64,000 nt of DNA. Source: Symsagittifera roscoffensis. Taxonomy: Eukaryota; Xenacoelomorpha; Acoela; Convolutidae. Every line of letters starts with the position of its first letter. The stretch's first letter is position 1. Below, one piece after another: positions 1 to 11,855 of this stretch. The DNA lies in assembly GCF_963678635.1 (NCBI RefSeq), contig NC_087065.1, positions 7,465,209 to 7,529,208 of the forward strand. The letters are read 5' to 3'. The notes beneath the pieces were generated by a model. That model ran no database searches. It saw only the letters and a program-made list of their open reading frames with translations, and was not told the DNA's origin. Made by a program: the position numbers and the translations under genes.

Positions 1-803
1 TTTCTGAACGTTTTGACAGTTTGGAAAAAAACTATAAAAAATACCATATAAGTCAAAAAAGATGTCGGAAAATTTAGCTCTCTGCATTGATACAGCAGTC
101 TCGTAGTTCCAATTTTCAAAAAGAACAGGTTTTTTCATCCTTCAAAAAAAAACTTGTTGGTCAAAATAAATTTATTGAATGCACATCTTTTTGAACTGCA
201 GTAACACCTTCAATGAAAATCTGAAAAAAAGTTTTCTACAAGGTTTCAGCATAGTTTTTGGAAATTGAAATAAAACTGTAAGCTGGGCCATGATTTGTAG
301 AACTTGTGCGCGCACTGAAAATTTTTTACATGATGCTCAAAGCGCAAAGCAAATTAATTATGCGCGGGAAAAAAAACAATCCCAGCTGAAAATTTGGGAA
401 TTGGTTTTGATATACGAGCAGCTTTGTTTAGTTTACTTTAGAAAATTGCCATTCTGGGATCTATTCCATTTGGCGGTTTTCATTGCTCTCAATTTCTGTA
501 GTTGCCTCATCTGTCTTTCGTTAAATATCAACTCGAGAAAAAAATCAAAAACGTATTTTTAAATATACCAATAGGCTTTTTTGTAGTGCTGTAAGAAAAT
601 CATAAACTGCTGCAGCGAAACAAAAAGATCAGAAAAACGAACGGTTCAGGTATCACAGTTGGGCGTCAGGAAAACCAAAGTTGAAAGATGTCCCGCAACT
701 TCTGTAAGAATTTAAGAAACACAAGCAATCATTTTCTTCGGGGACCCATCTTTACCCAACTATCGTACTTGTACCAAAAAAACGTTCTCAAAAATACTTA
801 TCG

Positions 804-924
804 TACGTTTGTTTTCTTATCTCAATTGTGATTGGTTAAAACACTTTTTTTCTACTTTATGACGTTTCTGTTTTCTTATCTCAATTGTGATTGATTAAGA
901 TACTATTTTTTCTACTTTATATCA
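804..924. repeat. Two-copy tandem repeat, about 60-bp unit
   Basis: The segment containing GTTTTCTTATCTCAATTGTG, followed by ATTGGTTAA or ATTGATTAA and then TTTTTTCTACTTTAT, occurs twice in direct succession with a few differences. It is a simple local duplication with no visible function. Confidence 0.7.
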
Positions 925-1282
925 TTTAAGTTTCAACTCTTTTGTATGTCTGCTTTTTGCCAAGTAGCCAAAAAATCAAAGAAAAACATTTCTGAGCCAA
1001 ACTCTTCAGTTAAAATTTTACATCATATTTTTTTCAAAAAAAAATCGACAGAAGTTTGCAGTTTACACAAAGTAAAGAAAAATATTAGGCTTAAGATAAA
1101 ATCCTCCTTCTATCAGTCTATTCATTTTTTCTTTTACTTTTTTTATTTTGAGAAAAAAATACTTCTAAGCTGTGTTTCTCTTCTCAGCTGTGTTTCTAGT
1201 CCACTTCTAGTTTAATTGTGGTTTAGCTTGTTTTAATTGCAACTATCTCGGCCTAGTTAAGAAAACACTAGTACATTCATCA

Positions 1283-1327
1283 CTATGTCAGAATGATAAA
1301 TGAGAGAAGTTTTGAATTCTGACATAG
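1283..1327. repeat. Perfect 12-bp hairpin inverted repeat
   Basis: CTATGTCAGAAT at 1283-1294 is exactly complementary to ATTCTGACATAG at 1316-1327, with a 21-bp loop. It sits in the middle of a larger candidate fold-back (about 1190-1410) and may mark a miniature inverted-repeat element. Confidence 0.6.
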
Positions 1328-2039
1328 TAACCAATACAGTAGGATTTTGCTAATTAGGCCAAATTGTTAGCAATTGCAATCAAACCTTTCAATGAAACTA
1401 GAAGTGGACCGACAAAATTTACAGTTGAGTGGGAAACACAGATGAAAAAAATTTGAGACTTTTGGTTTCTTCATACAAAACTAAATGAAAAAAATTAACA
1501 AATTGAAAGAATAAGAATTATATTTGGGCCTACTATTTTACTTTAACTTGTGCAAACTATAATTTGCTTTCAGTTTTCCACTAAATGCATTTCCAAAACT
1601 CTTGTTTTCAACGCTTTTTTCAGATTATCAAAAGAAGTGACAGTGCGGCGTACTGTGCTTTTTTACAAGTGCTTTTTTGCCATTTTTTGCAAACTTGTCG
1701 TTGATTTGGGTTTTCACGTCGTTTTTTCCCTGCAAACTTTTAGTGTCAGTCAAACCAATTCTAATTAATTCAACTTTTCGGAGTGAACAAATTGCAAGGG
1801 TAGGTTCGAATCTAACCTTTTGTTCAAGAATCCATTTCCAATTTCAAATTGTTTTAACTGAAGACATTTTTTTTCAGAAGACGTCCAAAGTTGTATAAAA
1901 GATTTCGTTTAAAACATTTAATAGTTTTTAGTAATTTTTATTTGTTATGTAAAATTTTTCGAGAACAATTCCGGGAAAAGAAATTTCTTAAAACTATAAA
2001 TCTTGGACAATATCAAAGATCAAGTGTGAAAATTTGCGT

Positions 2040-2465
2040 CGTACGAAACTAAAACGACCGATTAGCTAGCCTCAATTCAGTTTGGGACGATTTTCTGGAA
2101 TCGTATAAATCAGTTTGGAACGGTATAAATCGCCACGCATTAATAGTTTGCGTTACGCTTTCAGCATTATGAGTACGCATAAGTTAGTCCAAGTCATGGC
2201 CAAACTGGCCAATTTCAAACTCCTAAAACTTTGCAAAAAAATCAGAGATAAAATATCTTTTTACATTTAATTTGAGGGAGTCAATATCTTCAATTAGAAA
2301 AAAATGGTTTTGTTAAAAGCTATTTTTTTTTCATCGCCGAAAATTGACTGAACAAAAAACCAACCCAAGCATAAATAATCCATTTTCTTCCTAAGTCGAA
2401 ATAATTATTCGAGACCATAAAAGGGTTAGTCGGAACATTCAGGGCTTCGCCCTGATATACGATCA
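2040..2465 (-). repeat. Diverged dispersed repeat, family A (reverse orientation)
   Basis: The right end reads GTCGGAACATTCAGGGCTTCG followed by CCCTGAT. This is the reverse complement of the family A left end, including its CAGGGC-GAA-GCCCTG hairpin. The interior shows the family's landmarks in degenerate form: a GCCTCAATT...GGAACG block, a CGCATTAATAG block, a GGCCAAACTGGCCAA block and AAGCATAAATAATCC near the far end. The copy is much more diverged than those at 20-28 kb. Confidence 0.5.
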
Positions 2466-2939
2466 ATCTTCAGCCGTTTTTTCTGCTTTTTAGTCATGAT
2501 AAGAATTCCAAATTTAAGAAATTAGTGTGTGTTGATGCTCGAAGTTGCTCTATCAGAGGGATCAAATTTTGTGAAAGAATAAACTTTTTTTGCTGAATCT
2601 TATTATATAGCACTCCAGCATAACCTACTCTATATGCAAAACATTCCAAACCCCAAGCATAAATAATCAATTTTCTTCGAAAGTAGGAACAATAACCAAA
2701 ACTATGCGGGGCAAAAATTATTTTTCGGTAATATTTTCATTTTCTTCAAAATGGGAATGTTTTAAGAAATTAATAACTCGAATCTAGTTGAGTTCAAAAG
2801 TAGAAAAACTATTAGGGGAATGATTAAATTCTACATCGGGTGAGTTGGTAATTTCTAAAGGAAAACTGCTTCATATCACTATCGTCTGCTTTTTGTTCGA
2901 AGCTCTGAGCATAAGTCAAGCACTTTGACACAGGCGTCA

Positions 2940-3134
2940 TCATTGCCTGGATTCCATCAGTGCATGAGAGACACGTGACTTGACATAGTTGCCTTTGGGC
3001 ACAGACTGGGATGATCTTCTTCTAGCCCGATAGTTTTGTCTCCCAATTAACCCGAAGAAAGTCTCCCTGAAGAATCGACTGGCCGCAAAGTACGCGTAGA
3101 AGTTCATCGAGTTGTTCATCACCGCTGGTAATTT
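2940..3134 (-). CDS. GPCR exon 4: transmembrane helix 7 and C-terminal tail
   Basis: This is the last coding exon of the receptor gene. Reading starts after an acceptor (polypyrimidine run and CAG ending at 3135) in phase 0, matching the donor of exon 3. It encodes the end of TM7 with NNSMNFYAYF, the position of the canonical NPxxY motif, then SRFFRETFFG (the amphipathic helix 8 region) and a short basic, serine-containing tail ending at a stop at 2940-2942. Proline of NPxxY is replaced by Met-Asn, which occurs in divergent invertebrate class A receptors. Neighbouring intron 3 is 6.9 kb long and holds a hAT transposon. Assignment rests on motif spacing and matching splice phase. Confidence 0.7.
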   Translation of the reverse strand, partial: KLPAVMNNSMNFYAYFAASRFFRETFFGLIGRQNYRARRRSSQSVPKGNYVKSRVSHALMESRQ

Positions 3135-6100
3135 CTGAAAAATTTTTTATGAGTCATGAAAAGTGTGTGAGCCAAAAGTTAATATTGACATATAACAAGG
3201 GCAGCACAGTAACTTCCGATAATAGAGCATTGCTTATTATATATAGTTTTTGTACAGTAATCAAGGCACCTTTAGCAAGATGCGTCATCCATTCGCAATT
3301 TTTCGAGATCGGTCGGAACAATTTATTAGCTCGAATATTTATTTAAAAAAGCGCAAATCAAATGAAATATGGCAAGTGCGCTCCAACTGCTAATTAAGTG
3401 TTTCTTTCTACAATTAACGACAATTATTGGAAGCTTTGATCTTCCTTTTGATCCGGAAACAATTACTTCAGCTACACATCAGCACATTAGTCACAACCAA
3501 CAAACATTAGCTTCTGATTTGAAATCTGGTAAACACCTTCAGCTAACTTAAGCGACCAAAACTTTATGTGCTCTAAGATCTCCAGTTTTTCATAGCTGTA
3601 CAGATAATACGTGACTCGAAGCTCCTTTGTTGGGTTCAAAGCTAGACAAAAAGATTCCCTCTGCGCCGTCAGTCTTTGAAAATATATGTTCCTCAAGATA
3701 AAAATCTTGAAATGAAATATTTTTAAAGTAATAAGTATATTGAAACATTTTTCCAATAATGGAACGAAAGTTGGCCAAATCTTAGAAGGTTTCTTATAAG
3801 AATCTTGCAACTTCTTGCAAAATTAGGCTCTAAAAATTTTACAAAATAGGGTTTGTAACATTTAATTATAATCCTTAAATTATTTCAAAATTATTTCAAA
3901 CTGCAATTTTGTACTTTTTGATCTTAGCCAGTACAATAATTCACCACTGTCGCAGATTACAATAACTGAATATGATTAACAGAATTTAACTATTCGTCAC
4001 AAGAACTTAATGATGAGCTTTTTTTTGATTTTTAGAAACTTTGTCAATATGTAGCTGAATCCCACATACAAACTATATAATATAATTCAACAAAGTTGAT
4101 TTTTTTAGTCTCCAAAACAATTTCGAACCGCGAAAAGTGTATATCTAAGAAAGTGTTAAAATTTGTTTCGGAATTTTTGTTCAAAATGCATACATTATAA
4201 ACATAATCTGAAACTTTTACACGCATAATGAAAACAGAACAAACTATTCAAAACTTTTAATCATTATTTACGATAAAAAACCACATTAGAATTGATTTTC
4301 CGGGTTGACCAAAAATGCTTATCATACAACTTTCATCTACGAAAACATGCTTATCATAAAGTTTCGTACAACTCCATAGATACAGAAAATATTACAACAA
4401 TTCAAAGATAAGCATTTTTTCATAAATGGAAATTGTAGAACAAGCATTTTTTCATTAACCAATATTTCTCAAATCTACAGTCCTCAAAAGATTGATCGTC
4501 CGGCATTTACAATGCATTGGTAACGACCTGAATTGTGTAAGAATTCTTTTCACAAATGATATGCTGAAAGCATCAAACTTTTAAAGGCATATATAAACAT
4601 TCCATAGAAAAGAAATAGGAGTTTTTAGCCTGTTTGAAAAAAGTTATTCAGAGAGACGGAAAAAATGCAACTTTTGTATATCCAGGACTACGTTATGCAG
4701 ACAAAAAAGTAAAATTTGCATGCAAAATTTTTTTTTGGAAAATGTTTGTTTGAGTATAAAATTCGATTTGCAATTAAAAAAATAAAGAAAAAAAATTGGG
4801 GGCAATTTCAATTTTACTTGGAAAAAAATTTGTTGTTGTCATCATCAAAAAAAATGCTAGGGATCCATATATGGAAATTGTATGGAATGCATTTTTTTCA
4901 AAAAAAAATATTTTAAATCAGTTTTTTGTCACCAGTCTGTTCAACTGTTCTCAAAAAGCCGCAGAAATGGTTTATTTTTTTTCCATTGTTTTTCGAAAAT
5001 GTATGAAAATTGTATGACATGCATTTCCATGAAGACATTTGATCTATGGAATTGTATGGTAAACGTTTTCGGTGTATGGAATTGTAAGACCAGTATTCTC
5101 GGTTCATGGAAGTCAACCCTGGTTGCCGATTATTGAGTTGCTTATAAATTTGCTATCTTAAAAGTTTTTATTTAAAAAAATGTAAAATAACGGAGTTTCG
5201 CTTCAAATATTTCATCTTTCATTAATTCTAAGAGAGGGGATTTTTTGTAGGGTGGTCAACCCCGTTCGTTTTGAGTTCGATGACGGTGTCCTTCAGGATG
5301 AAAGTCTGCTCTTATTCACCGCGCTATCTGCTCTGATCCTTACAGACAAGGCTATCAACAAAAAACAAAGTAAGCATACTTTTGGTATACCAACGCGAAG
5401 ACTTGGATGGTCCGACTGCAGTCTGAGACACTTTAGAAAAATTTTGGTTGAGAAACAGGAAGAAAAAAAAACTTTTTTAAAATTTTTTCTCAATCTATCC
5501 CCTCAAACTCTATATAGTTATTATATAGAGTAATTATGCTCTTGCTCTTGCTATAAGAAAGCAATACGTCTTGCGTAAATTGCCCTAAATTGACCAAAGT
5601 AGCAATTTTCTTTTTTTTAAAGTATTTTGTTTACTTTCGAGCTCAAGGAAATTTTTTTTTTCAGATTTATGTAAACAAAAAACGTTTAGTTAAAAAGTCG
5701 AAAACTGAATGAGTAACAAAAACCCTCCAATAAATATTCTCTCACTTTCTTCAAAATTTGGAACAACAAAACTGTTCGTATCACGGCAAAAACCAAAATT
5801 ACGACTGCCGTTCAATTTCGATTAAAACATTTTTTCTGTAAAAATTAATTTGAAAAAATTTGCAAAAAGTTGATTTTATTTTCATATGTTTCTAGTCGAT
5901 CACCCCTCACGCTTTGCAAAACAAACTGATATGTTTTGAGTCTGGTAATGCAATATAAGGATTAAAACCTTGCCTTCAATTCATTTTGGACCGAGTAAAT
6001 TCCTCGCTTATTTTTTAATTGCACGAAAAGATTGCGTGTTATTTATCCGGAAATGACAAAATTGAAACTGTACAAAAACGGCGACCGACAGGTGTAATGT

Positions 6101-6976
6101 CTTATGGAAATTGAGCTACAGACATTAGTATAATTCAGATGGTATGAGATACATAACTGATTACCAAAACTAATTCCGAGACAAAAAAAATAGCTAGTTT
6201 CAACGTGCTTTTTCTCGGATTCTCTAATTAAATTCTTACAAAATTCACATCGATCCGGTAGTAAAAATATCATTTAGTGGCCCATTATTTAGTGTAGCAA
6301 AGTAAGTACAAATATTTAGGGATACCGTTGACCAGCGTTGATAGTTAATACATATTTCATCTAGGAGTTTGAAAATGTGTTCTCTGAAGTTCAAAAAAAC
6401 CTTTAAATGGTTCCGATGAATTATGCCGTAACCCTTTGTTGATGATAATTTGAAAAAAGACTGTACTCAAACAGTCGTCATTTCAACAACATTTTTTGGT
6501 GTTTACAAAATAGTACAGTTTTAAGCAATCCCTTGTTATTCACTTTTATTGAAAAATATCTGACAATGAACGTTCTATGTGCATGCTTGCTTTCTTTGCT
6601 CAGCTATGCAGATTTGAAAATCGTGCACTTCGCATATTACTTAAGAAATTTAAAGTTTTCTTATGAAATCAAATTGTTTTTTTTCTAAACAAACGTTTAG
6701 GTTAATTTGTTTTCGTCTTAAGGATCACCGAAATTTGAAACATTATCGCTTGCTTATCGTCTCATATGAACACGTTTACTGCCAAGTCTCTATATTTGAA
6801 AACGTTTTAGTTCAATGGCTTCCGTAACAAATTGCAATTAAAAAAATCACTGACCCAAGAAACCAACAGACAAATTAGAAAAAAATCTTTAAGTTAAAAA
6901 ATCCAGAGTTTTAGCGTCAAATAAAAAAGTCCTGTAATTTTTAAAACTGTCTGCAGTTGCCTAATTTTTTGACTAC
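3135..6976 (-). other. Intron 3 of the GPCR gene, distal part
   Basis: This is intronic sequence by position between exon 3 and exon 4. It contains a family B repeat copy (4300-5124) and a 3'-half fragment of family A near 5560-5775 (AAAAGTCGAAA..., then AATATTCTCTCACTTTCTTC and GGAACAA). Several short ORFs here have no domain signal and are treated as chance. Confidence 0.5.
4300..5124. repeat. Dispersed repeat, family B (CCGGGTTGAC ends)
   Basis: The left end CCGGGTTGACCAAAAATGCT and the right end AGTCAACCCTGG are inverted relative to each other, like short terminal inverted repeats. The interior is AT-rich and contains a run of related short motifs (GTATGGAATTGTATG variants) near the right end. 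A clear relative lies at 32446-33352, sharing blocks such as ATCCAGGACTACGTTATGCA and CACCAGTCTGTTCAACTGTT. No coding capacity is recognisable. A non-autonomous DNA element is likely, superfamily undetermined. Confidence 0.65.
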
Positions 6977-8308
6977 CAGGGATTATCAAAGGTTAATCTG
7001 GTACTCGATTATTCGCGGTTAATCGGGTCGATTAATTGACCGATGGGTGTAAACCATCCTCCGGTTAAAATCGGCGACTGTCCCAATTAACCGCCGGTTA
7101 ACTGCCTGAGTAATAGGCCTGGAAAGCAAACAAACGGCAGGTAGCAAAAAAACGGCTGGTGCAAACAAACGGCAGGACACAACGTTTACAGGTTTACATT
7201 ACAGCATAGGCTATAGCTGCGCTCTTTCTTCGATGGCTGACGCCAGATCTATTTCTTTTAAATGTTTCTCCAAAATTTCAGAGAATGAAAGAACTAGTGT
7301 TTGGTGCTGTAAGGAGTGTAACAAAAGTATTTCACGGGTAAAAAGGGCCGGATGGACGAATACGTTTAATCACGTTAAGGCACACCACCCGGAGTATAAA
7401 AACGACTCAGCGCAGTCCCAAATTATTTCGTTTACCGGCTATTTTACCATTTCACCGGCCGAAAATACTTATGCTTGGGTTGACTGGGTTACTGACGAAC
7501 TGAAACCCTTCCCATTCGTAACGGAGTGTTCTGCCAGAGAGTACACTCGTTTGAAACCAATTTGTGTTAACACTCTTAAGAAATACATGTCAAAAATTAC
7601 TAAAAAGTGGAGAAAAAAAATTACTGATCTTCTCACCAGTAATTTCTCCATTCTACTGGATGGGTGGACGAAGGGTGGCACCCATTACTTCGCCATTTTT
7701 GCTTGTTATCCAGATAACAACGTCGGTGGATACTCTACTGTTTTGCTACTTTGAACTAAAACCTCACCTTGTCCATTTTGCTCGTCCTTACCTAGCCTGC
7801 GATGCAAACATAGTTTTCAACCCTACTTTCGAAATTGCCCTGTCCAAAATCCAAAATGGCCAGGAGCATTTACTTACAGGAGACAAGAAAGAAACTGTAT
7901 CCAAATTCGTGACTTTGCAACCAATATTATCCGAAAGAAGAAATTATATTCAATGGCCACACCGAAATATGGAAACTGCAAGTTTGTGTTACCGACTTCC
8001 AACCTGGTCGAAAGATTTTTCAGCCTTGCCGGGTATATTCTTAGCGATCTTCGGCACCGCCTACTACCTTCCAACCTAGAAATGCAGTTGTTCCTGAAAG
8101 TCAACCACAGACTTTGGGACAAAAACTGTACAGGAATGTATATCCCGTTGATTCGCTGAAAAGTACATTCTTCGTGTCTACTTTTTTGTTTTTAACGATT
8201 AACCGCCGATTAACCGGATAATTGATCGGCGAGTACCCCTTTTTTCGGTTAATTGACCTGAGGCAAAAAAATGGCCGTCAGTTAACCGCGGTTAACCTTT
8301 GATAACTG
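6977..8308 (+). mobile_element. Internally deleted hAT-type DNA transposon
   Basis: The ends carry matching inverted repeats: CAGGGATTATCAAAGGTTAA at the left, and the complement of TTAACCTTTGATAACTG at the right. Both ends have clustered subterminal GGTTAA/TTAACC motifs (about 6990-7110 and 8195-8300), typical of transposase-binding regions of hAT elements. The interior holds a BED finger ORF start and a hAT C-terminal dimerisation segment, with most of the catalytic region missing. No clean 8-bp target duplication is visible (TTGACTAC left, AATTGTCT right), so the insertion is old or the edge is misplaced. It lies inside intron 3 of the receptor gene, antisense to it. Confidence 0.8.
7233..8159 (+). 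pseudogene. hAT transposase remnant: BED zinc finger plus hATC domain
   Basis: From an ATG at 7233 the frame encodes a BED-type zinc finger (VWCCKECNKSISR..., then H-x-x-x-H in FNHVKAHH), followed by the start of a transposase core (LDGWTKGGTHYFAIF) and a stop at 7754. The same frame resumes near 7953 with the hAT dimerisation motif (PTSNLVERFFSLAGYILS, then RHRLLP and FLKVNHRLW) ending at 8157-8159. The 200 bp between have stops in this frame, and several hundred residues normally found between these domains, including most of the catalytic core, are absent. It cannot encode an active enzyme. Intact relatives would bind the subterminal repeats and catalyse excision. Confidence 0.8.
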
Positions 8309-10049
8309 AATTGTCTCAAAAAATACGATTGCCAGATGATTAACTGTTTTTGGTCTAGATGCTCAAAACCCAAGACGGAAAGAATCAAATTCAGTTCTAA
8401 TCCATTGGAGCATGCTTTTTTCAATTTGGGAGCAAGAAATATGAGCCGTTATAATATATAAATGCTTTAGTTTAACTAAGCTACGACTTAGTTTCCAGAG
8501 CTGACCTTGCTATTTGTGGCACAGAACGAATTTGCAACCAATTGAATGCTTTACTATAGCTTGCGCTACAATTCAAGTTTCAGATCATTGTGTCAAGTCT
8601 GAGCATGCACCCACTATCATATTAATTTCAGTTTTAATTTAAAGATGATCGGTTTTTCCACACAAAAAAATAACAAACGAAAATTTACATTTTTTTCTTT
8701 ATCAGAGACTCAAGAAATGAGGCGAAAAGTTTGTCTGTTTGACTACACCCTTCTGATCAAACATAAGTTTATTTTTAAAATTTCCAATCGAGCCAATTTT
8801 AATTTAGGTTGCGTGAATGATCACAGATTTGTGAAAGATGCGTGCTATTATGCCAGTATGATTGAAATTTTCTCGAATTTGGCTGTTCGATTATTTTGTT
8901 CATCTAACCATTGAAACTGACGTAGATTTTGTATTCTGAAGTTTGTTTTCACACAAAACGAGGTAAAAATTATAACCATCTGAATGCGTTGAGTTGAATC
9001 CCGTCATATAGCATCTTTTCTTGAAACTTTTTTGTGTTTTAATCATTTTTTGAAGACGACTGTTGTCGATTAGGCCTAATTTTCTACCCATTTGTGTAGT
9101 TTTTTTTCAGACTACGCACAAAAAACGACCTAAATTGAAGAAAAAAAACTTATCACTTTATTTGAACGTTGGCAGAACTTTCTGTGCTATTTGGTCAGCA
9201 ATTGGCTATCGTTAATTTTTTTGGAATTTGTTCATCAGTTTTTTGTCTACTTTGTCAAAAGTATTTAAAATGGAAACTATTAGGGTTCGCTTTTAACAAA
9301 AATCCTTTGTTTTTTTTTTCATTCTGTAGAAACTGCTGAAATAGCTTGCCAGCTCTAACAAATACTTTATTTAACTATTTACATACATAGATCTTCATTG
9401 TTCCATCATTGAAAATGGGGAGGAACTTTGTATTTGGGTGTGTCTTAGTTTATTTTTTGTTTTCCACGCAAAATCAGCTACCACAAATAATCATCGGACA
9501 TGGTTGAGTGATATATCATATTGAAGCACTTTCAGTCTGGATTCGAACGACATTCAAAAATTTCACACATAATTTCCTAGTGTCGAGAAAAACTGGGTTG
9601 GAATTTTGATTTTTTGTCTAATTTTGAGCAAGCAGGCTTAAATTAACTCATTTATCCTTATTTTATGCGTTGAAAATTTAGTTTCACTCAAATTGAGTTA
9701 GTTTTTGGCTGTTTAGTTTCATTTTAGGGATCAAAAACTTTAAAACATTTTGGATAAAGTTTTTACGAAATTACTTTTTTTTCGTTAGTTATCTTAAAAA
9801 ACTGTTCTCCAATTTGCATATTTTACAATCACTGACGAAAATGCCTAAACTCTACTTTTTCCGCTCAATTTTTTTTATCACACCAGGCCGAAAAAACAAC
9901 ACTAACTTAAAAAATATAATTTTGTAACTTTTTAAGACTGGTCGGAACATTCTGTGCTACTTGCACAGTAACCGGCTATCCTTGTTTATTTTATCCACAA
10001 GTGAAAACTTCTTCAGCTTATGTTTGAGTATGTTTCTTTCATTTCCTAC
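8309..10049 (-). other. Intron 3 of the GPCR gene, proximal part
   Basis: AT-rich intronic sequence between the hAT insertion and the exon 3 donor at 10049-10048. No recognisable coding or repeat structure was seen beyond short unconvincing ORFs. Confidence 0.5.
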
Positions 10050-10253
10050 CCTGATGTAGTTGACCAAGTTAGCCCCCCTTGGGTTTGTTTTGCCCAGATG
10101 TAGACTGAGTCTGGCCAGGATGCCCAGTCCCCCCAGACAGAGACAGAAACAGAGGGAGACCACAATCAGAGACACAGTCACCTCCCTGTCTCTCTTAGAC
10201 ACTGAAGATGCTTTCACTCTCAACTGCCACACGATGCCCACATTCACAAACAC
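10050..10253 (-). CDS. GPCR exon 3: end of TM5, third intracellular loop, TM6, start of TM7
   Basis: The exon is bounded by an acceptor (GATGCTTTTGCAG, AG at 10255-10254) and a donor (ACATCAGG|GTAGGAAAT, GT at 10049-10048), both in phase 0. It encodes VFVNVGIVWQLRVKASS, then the short basic loop SKRDREVTVSL, TM6 (IVVSLCFCLCLGGLGILARL) and an extracellular loop reaching LVNYIR. The usual CWxP motif of TM6 is replaced by a CFCLC segment lacking proline. Its GC content and CpG use are clearly higher than the surrounding intron, supporting a real exon. Confidence 0.7.
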
Positions 10254-10764
10254 CTGCAAAAGCATCAACTTCAGTCACTTATATTGGCAAATTAATTCTC
10301 AATACCTTTGTCTTAGATTTTACAACCGGCTACAATTAAAAACAAAGAAACAAATAAGGATCTTTTTTAAATCCCTTGACAGGGGTTACAAAAGGTTAAT
10401 TTAAGCTTTCTATTACTCTTAGTGTGCTAAGTGCGAACAGGTACCTGCCTGTCAATCATCCGGGAGTGCGATCTTTTGGTCGTAGTTTTGACCTCTAAAT
10501 TACAGTTTTGAATTGATGTTGTTGAACTACAGTTGGACAGTAAATTAACTCTTTTCAAGCTCTTTTCAAATTAACTCTTTTATCGACCTTTTTCCCCCAA
10601 CCCCTCACAATCGGCAAACAATTTTAATGAGGATAATGCGATGCATGCGCATCATTCAAGTTTTGGTATTCATTTTTCTGGAAGCAAAAAACGGGACGCC
10701 AGAATTGTTGCAAAAGTTCTAAAAACTTTTAAATTTTTAACAAAAAAATCGCAAAATTATTTAC

Positions 10765-11049
10765 CATCACAACCGGTGGAATGATGAAGCCTCCAAAAAA
10801 GATGATCTCATAATAGAGTCCAAACTGCCACTTGGTAAGAAAAGACCACGGGTTGCCCTGATCGAAATTACAATACACCCCGTTCAAATCGTACTCGAAG
10901 AAGTTAGGCAGCATGCATAGTCCCACTACAACCCAGATTATGACTGATGTTCTGGTGGCTCTGGGGGGTTTGGAGTTCTGTTGGTACCAGATGGGTTTTG
11001 ATATTGCAATTAGTCTGTCAATTGCGGCGGCGAGAAGAACGAATCCGGC
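10765..11049 (-). CDS. GPCR exon 2: DRY-like motif, TM4, second extracellular loop, TM5
   Basis: It starts after the acceptor TATATTTCAG and ends at a donor ATG|GTAAAT. It encodes VLLAAAIDRLIAISKP (the DRY position is DRL), a basic loop, TM4 (TSVIIWVVVGLCMLP), an extracellular loop with the conserved cysteine (GVYCNFDQ), and TM5 (YYEIIFFGGFIIPPVVM). The frame of these motifs begins in phase 0 at 11049, whereas exon 1 ends in phase 1. A perfect join would require one base fewer at the GG at 11041-11040, so this allele carries a one-base frameshift or uses a splice site not obvious here. Confidence 0.7.
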
Positions 11050-11090
11050 TGAAATATATCACTAGATTACAATAAATAATTATCATAATC

Positions 11091-11496
11091 AGGGGCCGAT
11101 TTACGGGGGGAAGGGGGAGGGCGGACGCCCTCCTCCTGAGGGATTCGACCCCCTGCAGACCCAAAGGGTCCCCCTTTGTACTATTTTGAGATATCCATTT
11201 TTGGTGACGTACCCTAAAATTTTTCTAAAGGCGCCTTTGGCGCCAATATATACTAATTTTGAGAGGGGAGCGCACGCCGAAAAACGCCTAAAAAGCCTAA
11301 AAACGTCTCTTTGGCCTGTGTTTTCAAAAAATTTGCCTGCGGCGCAGAAAATCTGGCCATACAGGGTCTTTTTGGTCTTAAGCAGAGCTCGGAAAATCGA
11401 TTTGGTCGACCTAGAAAAAAAGGTCGACAAAATTTTCGAATTTTTTTTTGAAAATCCGCCCCTTCCCCCCCTCGATAAAATCCTAGATCCGCCCTG
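11091..11496. mobile_element. Non-autonomous hAT element (MITE) with perfect target duplication
   Basis: The element starts CAGGGGCCGATTTACGGGG and ends CCTAGATCCGCCCTG, imperfect terminal inverted repeats of the CAGGGGCGGATTTA type. It is flanked by identical 8-bp repeats ATCATAAT (11083-11090 and 11497-11504), the length produced by hAT transposases. It has no transposase ORF. Frames inside it are open by chance and are not genes. It lies in intron 1 of the receptor gene. Relatives are at 12472, 29757 and 34119. Confidence 0.9.
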
Positions 11497-11855
11497 ATCA
11501 TAATAAGTTGTTTAAAATATTGATTTCATTCATTGTAAAATTCACAGCTTGTTTTCAGGCGCCTCTTATCAGTAAAATTATAGATAGAATTAAATTCTTA
11601 TTATTGTTCTAGAAAGTTGAGTTTTTTGTTGGATAACCAATAAAAAGCCCAATTTTTTATCATAAATATTATTTGGTAGAATCAAAAAATCACCAAAAAT
11701 TTACCACAGATGATAAGTAACGTTTTTTTTTCTGAAAACTAATAATAGCCAGAAATAGATACTCGTTGCGGTAAAAAAAAATGTCCGCTAAAAACCTTTG
11801 AAAGTTATTTGAAAATTGTGCATATGAGATGCCTTAAAAATTTCCTTATTTTTAC

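Larger units (their letters stand above)
1..2039. other. Intergenic AT-rich stretch, no gene seen
   Basis: Only short random-looking ORFs without recognisable domains are present. Two local structures stand out and are listed separately: a two-copy tandem repeat near 804-924 and a hairpin at 1283-1327. A possible fold-back is also visible: the stretch around 1190-1214 (CCACTTCTAGTTT) is repeated in inverted form near 1395-1410 (AAACTAGAAGTGG), so 1190-1440 may be a small miniature element. Confidence 0.6.

Noticed and set aside
1795-1820. tRNA-like TTCGAAT loop (GGTAGGTTCGAATCTAACC)
   Set aside because: Only a T-arm-like fragment is present; no D-arm, anticodon stem or acceptor pairing could be built around it.
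10060-10404. Plus-strand ORF of 114 codons
   Set aside because: It lies over GPCR exon 3 on the other strand; its composition is explained by the antisense of that exon.
11101-11501. Several overlapping 80-110-codon ORFs on both strands
   Set aside because: All fall within the hAT MITE, which is non-coding in its other copies and carries no domain.
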